DNA of 64,000 nt from NCBI GenBank assembly GCA_021234155.1, contig JAJEKV010000059.1, positions 2,560,182 through 2,624,181 of the forward strand, written 5' to 3'. Position numbers and translations under genes: made by a program. Shown here one piece after another: positions 11,937 through 22,245 of this stretch. The notes below the pieces were generated by a model. That model did no database searches, was not told the DNA's origin, and saw nothing but the letters and a program-made list of their open reading frames with translations. Position 1 is the stretch's first letter, and the number at the start of each line of letters is the position of its first letter. Origin of the DNA: Isoetes taiwanensis. Taxonomy: Eukaryota; Streptophyta; Lycopodiopsida; Isoetales; Isoetaceae.

Positions 11937-12501
11937 TGAAGGAATTATTATGTTCATGTAAATATTCAATCATATCAGACTCCAGAGATGCCAGACTCAA
12001 GTGCAATTGAGAGAGAAGCTTGAAGATAAACTTGAAGGTTGAAGTTAAATGTTTAACCTAGGTGCAAGGTTAAATGTTTATGAAGTTTATCTTGCTAAGG
12101 TTTAACCATTGGAATTAGAAAATGCAGTTTTCGAGCTATGCCTGTGGGATATAAGCTCAACCTAATGCCAGCTCGTCTGGAGACGAGATCGGTCCGACAG
12201 ATTGCTCGGATCGGTGCAAAACCAACTATAAGAAGGATGTAAATGCTAATCTAAGTGTCTTGATCTCTTAGGTGTTGCAGATCGACCGGAAGAAGCAGCC
12301 CGAGGTTGCAGTCAAAACTGCTACAGTAATATGGTCAATGACCATATTAATAGTGTTTTTCTAAGATTTTGAATGATGGTTTGAATATATTTTGAAGATC
12401 TTGAGAACTCAATATCTAAGCTAGCTTGGAGATCATTCTAATTAGTTGAACTTGTGTTTGTTGAGACATTGTATGTTATTCAAGCTAGTACAAAATCTTC
12501 A
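11937..12501 (+). repeat. Copia 3' LTR
   Basis: It has TG...CA ends, is 565 bp long and matches the 5' LTR except at a handful of positions. That implies a fairly recent insertion. Confidence 0.97.
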
Positions 12502-12518
12502 GAAAAGCCTTCTTGAAT

Positions 12519-13038
12519 GGCTGCCCTAGGATGTGCATCTGCCTAATTGAATAAGTATGATGTGTACAACCTATTTTTCCCACATCAAACCCCTCTTGAA
12601 GGGTTGAATGGTTGTTCTAGGATGTACATCTGCCTTGCTGTCATAGGTTGTGCGAAAAGGTGGGTAGGCCAGGGACCCAACTTCTATAACTTGTATTTTT
12701 TGTCTAAATTATTCAAATGGGCTAAATTTTGATAACGTTGCCACTATAAAAAACCATATGTTTATATGGTATGCTTTCAATGGTTTGTGGCATATGCCAA
12801 GCCGTATACTTCTGACGGTGGCATCGCGGTTGAGAAATAAGTTGTATCTTTTGTGTTTGCTATGGTCTAGAAGCAGATGGCTTTCTTGGGCAGGTGTCGT
12901 AGTGTCGGCATGCCGCTTGCGGGTAGCTTTGTTAGTTTAGATGCAGACTGCCGGTTTGTGTTATTTGTGTTTGCTTGGTGGAGTAGCTGAGTGCCGGACA
13001 GATCACAGAGGTAAGTGGTAGTTAGATTTTTGTGATTT
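12519..13038 (+). repeat. Duplicated host segment, copy 1 (empty site)
   Basis: This segment recurs as 14356-14651 joined to 23164-23361. Shared phrases include GGATGTGCATCTGCCTAATT and AGTGTCGGCATGCCGC. Here the text runs uninterrupted through GCGGTTGAGAAATAAG, which shows the state before the 8.5-kb element inserted in copy 2. Copy 1 has 27 bp near 12667-12693 that copy 2 lacks. Confidence 0.9.
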
Positions 13039-14050
13039 GGCAGTGTGGACTAGGTCAGGACTAGGTCTTATGATCCGGCCTTCTTGTGGAGGCATCTTTG
13101 TGCTTGAGCTTGTGGGAAGAGTATGTGCTTGTGTGTGGTTATGGCCCAGTGCATGTATGAAGTAGAACAGTGTTGTTATCTATGGCGAGCATGTTCGTCT
13201 TCTGTGTGTATGTCGAACCTTGTGTCTTCTGTGTGTACGCAGAATTGTGTTGCTATTGCATTCTTGTTTTGTTTTTTACTAGAAGGGTTGAGATGCAAGG
13301 GCTTCTGTGTGTATGCCGAACCCTGTGTCTTCTGTAGTGCTTTGGCAGCAGTGGGGTCTTCTTGTTATGACTGCTTGCTGCAGGCCTAGCATGAAAGGCG
13401 ATGAGCAGTCGACAAAGGGAGACGGGCCATCCCGTTTTCAGGCTGGACCCTTCTGTTATAAGTTGCATCTCGTCCTGATCCTATAGTATATCCTCCAAAG
13501 GGTGAAGAGTTGTTTACTGCAGAAGAATTTATAACATGTATTGTTCAAGTTGCCACTGAAGCTCATAGGATTGCAGCTTCACTAGAATTCATAGGAAGTT
13601 GAGTAGTTTCTATGCGTCTATTGACTCTGCCATCTCTAGTGTTGCTTGGGAAACATCTGGGAGCACAGTTGTCTGAATTGCATGCTTTTAGGTTTCATAT
13701 GATTCTTGCCAGGGAGCAAAGCAAATTCGCTCCTGTTTTAGCCTTCCAAGTTCTTCTTTTAGTTATTGAAAGGTCGGACAATTTTAGTTTATTTGTTTTT
13801 TAACCTTATCTTGTTATGTTATGAATACTAATTGAGCGTTGGGAAATGAAGGTCATGGAATAATATGTTACTCCAATGGTTTTCTAACACTATCCTTAGC
13901 TTTGGCAAATAAAAGGCAATAAGAATATGTTTTTCAATGGTTGTGTAACAAAAAAGGCCCGCCATGCCGCAGAGATTTCAAGGGAAGCGGCCGTTGATCT
14001 GCTAATCCATACCAAGGGCACTGCCATGGAATCTGGAATCATTGTTGCAC
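13039..14050. other. Noncoding DNA with one exon-like scrap
   Basis: A phrase beginning CTTCTGTGTGTATG is repeated at about 13199 and 13300. At 13471-13602 a plus-strand frame reads PPKGEELFTAEEF...HRIAASLEFIGS then stop. It may be an exon remnant but has no recognised family. Nothing else is supported. Confidence 0.35.
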
Positions 14051-14161
14051 GGGTGTTACTTCAAAAAAAAAATTTCGGGCCATCAAAATGGCTCGGGTGT
14101 GCGCTACGCCGCACACCCTCGCCATTTTGATGGCCCTCAATTTTTTTTTTCAGTAACACCC
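14051..14161. mobile_element. Near-perfect 111-bp palindromic mini-element
   Basis: GGGTGTTACT at the left is mirrored by AGTAACACCC at the right. The arms continue through an A/T tract and CATCAAAATGGC to a short central loop near 14101-14108. This is the shape of a foldback MITE. No target duplication was found. Confidence 0.75.
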
Positions 14162-14353
14162 TCTGGCCAGGGTGTTATCCACTCCATAAGAACCACTTTC
14201 CAGGTGTGTTTTCTCAATGTCGTGAATATTTACAAGACCACAGCGTCCGCCTACCTCATATATCCTCTTCAAATAACCCAACAAGGGATCCGGCTTCTTC
14301 TCAAACATCTCGAGTACACGTTTCTTCAGATGGCTGAGGTCTTCAGATGCCAC
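14162..14353 (-). pseudogene. Possible exon fragment, unidentified
   Basis: The minus strand reads ASEDLSHLKKRVLEMFEKKP then DPLLGYLKRIYE, followed by GAG and GTAGGC, a plausible donor. Composition is protein-like, but no family is recognised and the frame runs into the palindromic mini-element. It may be a remnant of the host gene that the duplicated segment came from. Confidence 0.3.
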
Positions 14354-14355
14354 GT

Positions 14356-14651
14356 GGGCTGCCGTAGGATGTGCATCTGCCTAATTGAATAAGTATGATG
14401 TGTACAACCTATTTTTCCCACATCAAACCCCTCTTGAAGGGTTGAATGGTTGTTGTAGGATGTGCATCTGCCTTGCTGTCATAGGTTGTGCGAAAAGGTG
14501 GGTAGGCCTTTTTTTGTCTAAATTATTCAAATGGGCTAAATTTTGATAACGTTGCCACTATAAAAAACCGTATGTTTATATGGTATGGTTTTCAATGGTT
14601 TGTGGCATATGCCAAGCCGTATAATTCTGACGGTGGCATCGGGGTTAAGAA
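14356..14651 (+). repeat. Duplicated host segment, copy 2, left part
   Basis: This is homologous to 12519-12834. It ends with GTTAAGAA at 14644-14651, the left target duplication of the 8.5-kb element. Confidence 0.88.
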
Positions 14652-15261
14652 CAGTGTTGTCACGTACTGGACGTACCGTACTTGTACGGCACGTATTTTA
14701 CGTACTGTACCTTGTAACGTTCTGGGACCAAAGGAAACGTACCGAATTTTTATTTTTTTGCGAAAAAATCCAAGGTACAGTACCTGTAACGTACTTAAAA
14801 TACGTACAGTACGTATTTATCATAAAATACCTTGAATTGGTAACCATTTTTCATTAATTAGCATTATTCAATAGTTTAGGTTGTCAACGTTATTCATAAT
14901 TTTTTAGTTGTAAAACATCATAACTTTTTAGTTGTATGATTTAAAATTGTGCATGCATTAAAATTAAATTCAGACATTATGCATAGCATTATATCAGCCT
15001 TGTTTTCATTTTACAGCCCCATAAGAACCAAAATCAATTGTCAATTTTCAGAATTCTAGTACTACTTTTTAAAGCAAATATTAAACTCAGCAATTCAATA
15101 GTTTAAAACATTTTCCTTTGTTGTGCACACACATCCCAAGAGTTTAGAACCTGTATGTATTTGATAACAGTAGCATAACCTGTATTTATCAAACTTGTGT
15201 TTGTTATCAATCAACTATTTAGAATCAACAAAAAGTTGGAAATTTCAGAAATTCACGTAGT

Positions 15262-15682
15262 ATGGAGCATTACCTTTCTGATCCTGGGAGCCCCCTGTCA
15301 GCAGTGTACAAGGCTGCTTATGCTGTCATAGAGGCAGAAGCACCAGAGTTTTTGGACCACCTTACCAAGTATGCTGGAACAGAAATTGGAGTTGAGTTTA
15401 GGAAGTCTGGGCTGACTTTGAATGCAAAAAATTAAAGAATTATTAAGGCTGGCATGTGCTTTAATGTGAATCTTGAGTTTCATATTTTTGAGGCCTGAAA
15501 CTAATAATCGAAAAACACAGGTTTTCTCTATTCTTCTTGCTGCTGGTACTGTAATTGTGAATGACAAAGGACCAGAAAATGTGACAGCAAGCTGCTCAAA
15601 GAGTTATAAAGATGTGGGTTATGAATTAGGGGCAGAAGGTGAAGATGAAGAGCAAATGAAGCTAAATCTGAAGTTAGTATAG
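15262..15682 (+). pseudogene. SPT16: SPT16 (FACT subunit) gene fragment
   Basis: The frame reads MEHYLSDPGSPLSAVYKAAY, then LTKYAGTEIGVEFRKSGLTL and NAKN, then an in-frame TAA, then RIIKAGMCFNVNLEF. After a frameshift it continues with NNRKTQVFSILLAAGTVIV. From memory this matches the end of the aminopeptidase-like domain of SPT16, a histone chaperone that moves nucleosomes during transcription. No intron is visible within the fragment. One stop and at least one frameshift make it non-functional. It lies near the left end of the 8.5-kb element and was probably captured by it. Confidence 0.82.
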
Positions 15683-15702
15683 AAGCTAATGGCTTTAAAG
15701 CA

Positions 15703-15862
15703 ACATAAGGCGTCGATTGATAGGAATTGAGCTTAGGAAATATGCTTTACTATACCTAAGGGCAGATATGAGCTTTTCATGTGAGTGAGCACATAAGGCA
15801 TCGATTGATAGGAATTGAGCTTAGGAAACATGCTTTACTATAGCTAAGGGCAGTATGAGCCG
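15703..15862. repeat. Tandem duplication, 88-bp period
   Basis: ACATAAGGCGTCGATTGATA at 15703 and its near copy at 15791 each continue for about 70 bp. Confidence 0.85.
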
Positions 15863-16341
15863 GTCGAAATTTGTTGTAGCTGTGATCTTCTCAACACAAG
15901 AGTTTTGACCCATGACCTCCAATAGAAATGAATGATTGCAGATGGAAGACAATCATATACTAGCATTGGAGAAACTGGTCAGAGATATGCATGCCTTTAT
16001 GAAGGCCATAGATTGGCAAAATATCAGCTATTGTACAGAGAATGGAGCTTCTAATCACTTTTTGCATTTATTATGTCTATTACTTCCATAGCTTCATATG
16101 ATCCAAGCATGGTATTAGAAGATAGCTATTGCATATGAATGAAGTTATCAGTTATCAATTATCAATTATCTTAGTGGGATATTGTGTGCACGTTGATTTG
16201 TGGCCATAGATTTGGAGCATATTCCTGGAATTGTTCCAAATCCACTGCCATTGGAATTTTGACAAAGAAAGCGCTTGCCAAAACCTATGGTCTGTTTTCG
16301 CATTTGCCAGAACCATGGTCTGAGAAGCAAGCTCTCCCGGA

Positions 16342-17318
16342 CAGTGTGGGAAATTCAATTTATTTGTTGTATTTTTTGTGACACACTTTTTAGAAATGGA
16401 TGTGTCAATTGACACACTTCCAATTTTTTTTTGTCTCATTTGATGCGCTGCGAACGCTATTGACACACATTTTTTTTACATCATCATACGAAGAAAATAA
16501 TGCAAAGTTCCACAACAAAATGAAATATGCTCTGAAAGATAAGTTTATATAAGTAAGAAAAATGTCAAATACAAAATTCTACTGAATATTTATTCTCCTT
16601 GCTTTGCCTTGCTCATTGAGCCAAATGTTATAGATTTATGCCAATCAACCACCCCTTAAGGATTACCTAACAAAAAGATCAACTGACAAAGGATTACCGG
16701 ACAAAATCCGATGGGTTTTTGCATCTACTTTTGCATCGATAGGATTTCTGCATCTACTTTTTGCTTCCAATGGGGTTTTTGCACCTTTGGTAAAGAGATC
16801 CGATTGCAAAAAACCCATGGTGGGCAGTTTCTTAGAGAAATTTGAGACAAAAAAATATCCATGGTAGGCCAATTTTTAGAGAAATCTAAGACAAAAAATA
16901 TCCATGGTAAGCGGTTCCTTCGAGAAATCCAATAGCAAATAGGAAAACAGAATGGAAACACATTATTCTAAATGAGAGAAAATTGAATTAGGGGGAAATT
17001 TTTTAATGGCATAGCTTTTGTGAGCATAAATAACTTGAAATCTAATTTGGTAGCATCCTTACATATATACATTATTAAGTATACACATACATTAGGTCTA
17101 TACAAAGCAACTCTAGTGCATTTGTGACTCTTAATTTTTTTTGACACACTTAATATTTGTGAGTGTGTCAAATGACACATTTAAAAATTTTCAAAGTCTC
17201 TTTTGACGCATTTTATCGAACTAAATATTCTCTTTTGACACATTTTCTCTAGGGAAGGTGTCTCTTTGACATATTTTTTTGCTTTTGACACCCTCTGGGG
17301 TGTCAAATTCCCACACTG
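16342..17318. mobile_element. 977-bp hAT-like element nested in the 8.5-kb element
   Basis: The ends are CAGTGTGGGAAATTC and the complement of CAGTGTGGGAATTTG. The flanking 8-bp duplication is CTCCCGGA (16334-16341 and 17319-17326). Subterminal TTGACACAC / GTGTGTCAA motifs cluster near both ends. No coding sequence is seen. Degenerate related text (GTGTGTCAA, TTGACACC) lies near 21290-21360. Confidence 0.9.
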
Positions 17319-17326
17319 CTCCCGGA

Positions 17327-18730
17327 CGTCATCGCCGGCAGCTGCCCATCGCACCTCTACCCTCTCTCTCTTTGTTTCCCCTCTCTGTTTCCATCTGATC
17401 CCTCTCTCTCTGTTCTGAATCTCTGTCTCTCTCAACTCCGGAGGATGGGCTCTTGAATCCCGCCCTAATCCCGCCCTCAAATCTCGCGTTTAAAGCCCTG
17501 CTGCACCGTAAACATGCCCTGCTGCACTGTAAGAGACAGAGGCTCCCTCTGGTTGTTGGAGGCATGAGCAAGAAGGGCCATGCATGGCAGCCGTTTTTTG
17601 AGCAGAGCATACACGAAGGTTGAAGAGGCGCCGCCCAGTCCCTCTTTCTCTCGCTGTCAGGTGATAGCCATAGCTTGGACAGCAGAAATCCAAGAAGCAG
17701 GCATGCACACGGCACAGACGTCTTCATAGCAACATATTTCTAAACCTGTATCATGGCAGCCTTCCCACCTGCACTCGATAAGCTTCCAATAAGCTGGCCT
17801 GCCAATAAGCTGCTCAAATTCTGGCAAATATACTCTGTATCTACGGTTTCCTCTACTATACAACACCAAAATCAAGGCCCAACCATTGTCAGAATACCTC
17901 CTCCCAATACCATTCAAAATTATTGCAACATACTCATGATCCTTTCTTTTTTAATATATCGGTTATATATACAAGAAATTTATCGCGGCGACCGTGAACA
18001 TTTCTCTTTACCATAAAAAATCTAAGGGCATTTCACATTATAGTAGCAATTTATCAACATGACTGTCCATTCTCTACGTATTCGTACCTAAATAGAAGCA
18101 ATGGAATGGTTTTTGCTTCACAGATCATCTGATGAGCAATTATCACTTTTTATAACAATACCCATAAAGAACAGCAGGGTATCCCTCTTCATTGTGTTGT
18201 TTTCTTAAATATAGGTATTTATCCAACGGGAGTATGGTAGCGCCACATCCTTCACAAAAGAAGCTTGATCAGGAGCAAAACTTCCAAAATCAAGAGTAAA
18301 AGCACGCATTTTTTGGTCCATTCCCTAATCAAGTAGAGTGTGTTTGGATCTTCACAAATAACAAGGTGATCCCTACCACCATGCCAACTTTCTTGCTCTT
18401 CCGACCATGCCATTAAGCAGTGTTGGGTACTTTTTTGAGTAGTTTTGTACTACTATAAGGTAATTTATATGGTACACCCTAGCTTTCTTTCACCCTCTTA
18501 TGCAAGTTTTCTCTCTTTGGAGCATGTGTGTTGTGGAGAATTTGTCATTTTTATGATATTTCTTTAAACTGCCGGTAACTTATGGATTTCTAAGAAGCAT
18601 TGAAAGAAAAAATGCAAATTATAGACCGTGCTTGTTAGAAGAACGTTGAAATTTGAACAATTTAGCGATTCAGAATATGTTTGACAAAAGCTAAGATTAA
18701 GAACATGGAAATTCAGTACATGTGATGAGT
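17327..18730. other. Noncoding DNA 3' of the HSPA12-like gene
   Basis: A pyrimidine-rich CT stretch lies at about 17350-17430 and resembles a 5'UTR. The rest is AT-rich. No further gene is supported. Confidence 0.4.
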
Positions 18731-20647
18731 TCAGGCTGTCTCAAATTTTACGAAGTACAGTTTTTCTGGCTTTGGATCCCCAAAATTAACTCGTCTTGCT
18801 GACACTTCAATTGTGCTGCGTCCAAAATACATTTTCACTTCTACCTTCCTTGCTTTGCCCAGGTGCAAGCCCTTTGAGATATCCAAGCTGTAGCTACATT
18901 CCTTTACGCAACCTGCATCAGTTGTGTAAACTGGACATTCTTCATCTGATGAATATAAGGCCAAGCGCAGCTGTCTCTGGTCATCATAGATCGGAGAGAA
19001 ATTGTGCTCAACACAAGAATCAATTAATACAGATTGATTTTTCTGGACATACTTTTTAAAAATGTCATCACAATATTTCACTCCCTTTCTACCCTTGAAC
19101 ACATGTTCCATAGAATGACAATCATTGAATTTATGCGCTGCTCTTATACCATAGGTCTTTCTCGACTTCCTGGAGAGCACCAGATTCGATTGAAAACCGA
19201 ATCTGACAGCGCCATGCAAAACAGCAGCTCCAGGATTCACCGGAACAATAATATTTTTAATTTCATGGCCAAACTCCGCTTTTATTCTGCTAACCATGTA
19301 TGCATTTTCAGAAAACCCTCCTACAACCAGCAAGCATTTTATTCTGGGACACAATTTCATTTGTTGCCGTATTAGCTGAATTGTCTTCTCCACCTCGGTG
19401 TCAAATAACTCCTTGAATTTTTGGGTGCTTATCTGCAGCTCTTCGTACTCATCTTCTGGCCTAAAAATGCCCTTTGATTTGTCATATGCTTTCCAAGCAC
19501 TGGCAAGCCTAGATGGAATGTCCCAACCCATTCCCACAGACGAAGAAGAGCCATCAAACGAGCATTTTTTTCCAGTCCACCATTTCTGAACCTTAACAAG
19601 AAACTTTGGATCTTCCCGGGTAAAACTTTTAAAACAGCCTATCTTGTCAGCAAGAAAACGAAAGAAATTATTGTCTACAAATGTACCTCCACCAATTTCG
19701 CCACAGTTCCCAGCTTCATGCACTTGGTAGAGATTATGGTTGGCTTTTTTGTGCACAACTAGGTCAATCGTTCCACCTCCAATATCCACAACCATGAATT
19801 CATCCCCAATTTGTAGAGAGATGTCATGAAGCTGCCTCTGGCAGTAAATGGACGCCGCTTCAGGCTCCAGAACTATTTGCAAACTATGAGGGCTTGCAGA
19901 TGAATCCTTGCAGTATTTGCCTTTTATCATTCCGGCCATTTCACAGCAGATTTGCATTTGCTGTTTGGCAGCTTCATCCCAGATTGCAGGCACGGTTACG
20001 CACCACTGCACATCTTGCTTCTTAAAATGCTTTCCATATTTTTCCTTGAGATGATCAAGGATAAAATCCGACATGCATTTTAGATAGTCGGATATAACCC
20101 TCTGGGCAGAGAGCCCATGAGGCCAATCTGGTTTCCCAACACCAGGAGCGAGCCATAACTTAAATCTGGTAACGAAAAAATGTTCACCCACTGGCTGCAC
20201 CGAATCTTCGAGCCCAGCATGGGCACTGCCTTGCGCTTGAATTTGATACAGTGTATTCGGTGACTTGCGCTTGAATCTTCGGAGCCAGTCACTGACTGCA
20301 CCGAATACAGTGACTGGCTGCACCGAATCTTCGAGCACCTCCAAAAAAGTTTCAGGGCCGGAAAAGTTTTTTTCACCGAATCCTGGCTGCGCTGGTGCAT
20401 GGGCAGTGCCTTGCCCTTGAACCGCCTCCAAAAGTGCAGGCCAGCCCCAAGCTTTTAGGTCCAGCGACCTCCCTGCTCTTGTGTAGAACAAGCTCGTTTG
20501 GGTCTTGCAATACGTTTTTCCTGCGGCATCATCAGAGCAAGGCCAATTCTCCAAAACGTGGACATCGTAAGGATCATTTCTATGCGCGAATGCAAAACCA
20601 GAATAAGTGGTGCCAAAATCAAGCCCCACCACCACTACCGGATCCAT
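18731..20647 (-). CDS. HSPA12-like Hsp70-family ATPase, intronless
   Basis: The 638-residue product starts MDPVVVVGLDFGTTYSGFAF, the actin/Hsp70 phosphate-1 loop. Further family motifs are WCVTVPAIWDEAAKQQM (connect 1 region), VLEPEAASIYC, VVDIGGGTIDLVVH (phosphate 2), LLVVGGFSENAYMVSRI (adenosine loop) and PGAAVLHGAVRFG. This layout, about 640 residues with no canonical Hsp70 peptide-binding domain or EEVD tail, fits the HSPA12 branch, ATPases of poorly known role. The start at 20647 is preferred over an in-frame ATG at 20686, because a TATA box at about 20689-20697 would place transcription start downstream of 20686. Residues about 70-165 contain a local duplication (LEDSVQPV twice, AQGSAHA/GQGTAHA). 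The frame is fully open although it lies in a transposable element. Confidence 0.88.
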   Translation of the reverse strand: MDPVVVVGLDFGTTYSGFAFAHRNDPYDVHVLENWPCSDDAAGKTYCKTQTSLFYTRAGRSLDLKAWGWPALLEAVQGQGTAHAPAQPGFGEKNFSGPETFLEVLEDSVQPVTVFGAVSDWLRRFKRKSPNTLYQIQAQGSAHAGLEDSVQPVGEHFFVTRFKLWLAPGVGKPDWPHGLSAQRVISDYLKCMSDFILDHLKEKYGKHFKKQDVQWCVTVPAIWDEAAKQQMQICCEMAGMIKGKYCKDSSASPHSLQIVLEPEAASIYCQRQLHDISLQIGDEFMVVDIGGGTIDLVVHKKANHNLYQVHEAGNCGEIGGGTFVDNNFFRFLADKIGCFKSFTREDPKFLVKVQKWWTGKKCSFDGSSSSVGMGWDIPSRLASAWKAYDKSKGIFRPEDEYEELQISTQKFKELFDTEVEKTIQLIRQQMKLCPRIKCLLVVGGFSENAYMVSRIKAEFGHEIKNIIVPVNPGAAVLHGAVRFGFQSNLVLSRKSRKTYGIRAAHKFNDCHSMEHVFKGRKGVKYCDDIFKKYVQKNQSVLIDSCVEHNFSPIYDDQRQLRLALYSSDEECPVYTTDAGCVKECSYSLDISKGLHLGKARKVEVKMYFGRSTIEVSARRVNFGDPKPEKLYFVKFETA

Positions 20648-20687
20648 ATTGCAGTCCAAGCATACAGTCCAAGCATACAAGAGCAAG

Positions 20688-20697
20688 CTTTTATATA
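20688..20697 (-). promoter_or_regulatory. TATA box of the HSPA12-like gene
   Basis: TATATAAAAG on the minus strand lies about 40 bp upstream of the preferred ATG at 20647. This implies a very short 5'UTR. Confidence 0.65.
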
Positions 20698-20699
20698 AG

Positions 20700-21950
20700 A
20701 AGTGTTAAAAGGCACGTAGCTTGCTTGCCTTTTCTATATTGGTCTTGCCTTTTCTATAAAAGGCACTTCGCTTATTGTATCTTTCACCTATTTTCCAACA
20801 TGTACCTTTTATGGTAGAACATCAAAATGTCCGGAATATGTCATTTGTACATCACAAAATGAAAAGGGTGACAAGTAAATAAATAAACATGTAAATGCTA
20901 GAATAGCCTCTGGTAGCTTACATGGCTACATGTAAACTATTCACATATGGTCTATATAAGTTCTAGATATATATGGAAAAGCCTTTAATATACATCAGTT
21001 TCTCCCATTGCGTTCGAATAACATATCCAATTATATATCTAAATGAATTTTGCAAATCCTATTCCTATGTTGCACAGTAGATTTCTTGCTCCTATTTGCC
21101 AGATTCCTATAAGTGCATTGATTGCCATGAAATTTATTAAAATGACTTAACAAATAAGGTAAAACAAGGAGAATTAGATTATATAAACTTTGTACTAGAC
21201 ATTTCCCAAATTCTCCCTTTCTTTTTTTTCTTCTTTCATTATTGCTTTGGAATATAGAAGGTAATTCTTAATTTGATAGCTTATAAATAAGTGTGTCAAT
21301 GTTGTTTAAAATGCGTTAAATGAGATGCAAAAATTTTAGTGTGCCAATTGACACCAAATTTTGAAATGTGTGTAGACAGACAGAAAGACAGACAGACAGT
21401 ATAGTTTACGTCATGCCACATTGGCAACATCCATGGGGAAATATAATGAAGGTGTGTGTCAATAGAAAAACTCTATAGAATTTGAATTTACTACATTTGT
21501 TGTGACGCACACACCTTTGTCAACTAAGCTACCACCACTCCTTGAAGACATTTCCTTGCATCTTCTTCATTAGGAGTCTCTAGAATATTCTAGAACCTAA
21601 GCGCATGCACGACATCTGGCGTGAACTCACCCTTTGGAGTGGCGCGATCCTTACTGTTGGTCTAGATACATATAGAAGCATCTCATTCTTGCCGAACCAT
21701 TCCATTGAATGCCAGTCTTGAGTCTGCTAGCTCGAGCCCTTGTATTTGCTCTGTTATGTGTTCCAACATAATCTTTGCATATTTTATCTCTTTTTTTAGC
21801 GTAGATTCATGACAGTTTGAACCAGAATGTCTTGATCATTCTTGCTTGCTATGAGCCTAAGTAATTGTCTATCCATATTTGGTGTTTTGGTGTTTCTTGT
21901 CTCTATGGAGGAGGTTTCATCCTTATTACATCAAGTCTAGCAGATTGTTC
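20700..21950. other. Noncoding DNA upstream of the HSPA12-like gene
   Basis: A short GCCTTTTCTAT repeat lies at 20728-20760 and a GACA microsatellite at about 21374-21400. There are scattered GTGTGTCAA motifs. No gene is supported. Confidence 0.4.
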
Positions 21951-21956
21951 AAGTAT

Positions 21957-22245
21957 GCCAGCAATTGCAGCTAGATAATAAAGAGCTTAGAAGACGGGTA
22001 GTGTCTCGCGAGTCAGCCTCTAGCTCCAAAAGGAGGGCATTATTTATAGCCTAAGATTAGTTTATCGGAGAAGTTTGATGGCACTAGATCCAAGCTTTGG
22101 AGCCTTTTGAACCAGATTCTGGCTCGTTATTTAGTTTGTTGGGTTGAAAGACCCTCTCCTTTCTGGGTCACTTTTGGGTTGGTTTGCCTCTTGTTGCTAT
22201 ACAAAGGGGCTCCTGAGTTGCAGAATTATGCATCATTTAACGTTG
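21957..22245 (+). pseudogene. Ty3/gypsy gag relic
   Basis: The frame reads QQLQLDNKELRRRVVSRESA, then a stop and a frame change, then SLSEKFDGTRSKLWSLLNQI. A further frame change gives LLSGSLLGWFA. The FDGTRSK...LNQI and LL.G.ALGWFA pattern is the capsid signature of plant gypsy gag proteins. It is short and heavily mutated. Confidence 0.5.

Larger units (their letters stand above)
2415..12501 (+). mobile_element. Ty1/copia LTR retrotransposon, interrupted
   Basis: The LTRs at 2415-2979 and 11937-12501 are each 565 bp and differ at about seven positions by eye. The flanking 5-bp target duplication is GAAAA (2410-2414 and 12502-12506). A tRNA-Met-type primer site follows the left LTR and a purine tract precedes the right LTR. 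Internal order is gag, zinc knuckles, protease, integrase, reverse transcriptase, RNase H, which is the copia order. Coding is broken by frameshifts, a stop codon and a 4.6-kb insertion near 6610-11241, so the copy is not autonomous. Confidence 0.97.

Noticed and set aside
17329-17727. 132-codon minus-strand frame near a CT-rich stretch
   Set aside because: Its Arg/Glu richness comes from the CT repeat on the other strand, and no family is recognisable.
20340-20375. Phrase TTCAGGGCCGGAAA shared between the HSPA12-like gene and the MITE at 8419
   Set aside because: Only 14 bases agree and the flanks do not, so exonisation of a MITE is not supported.
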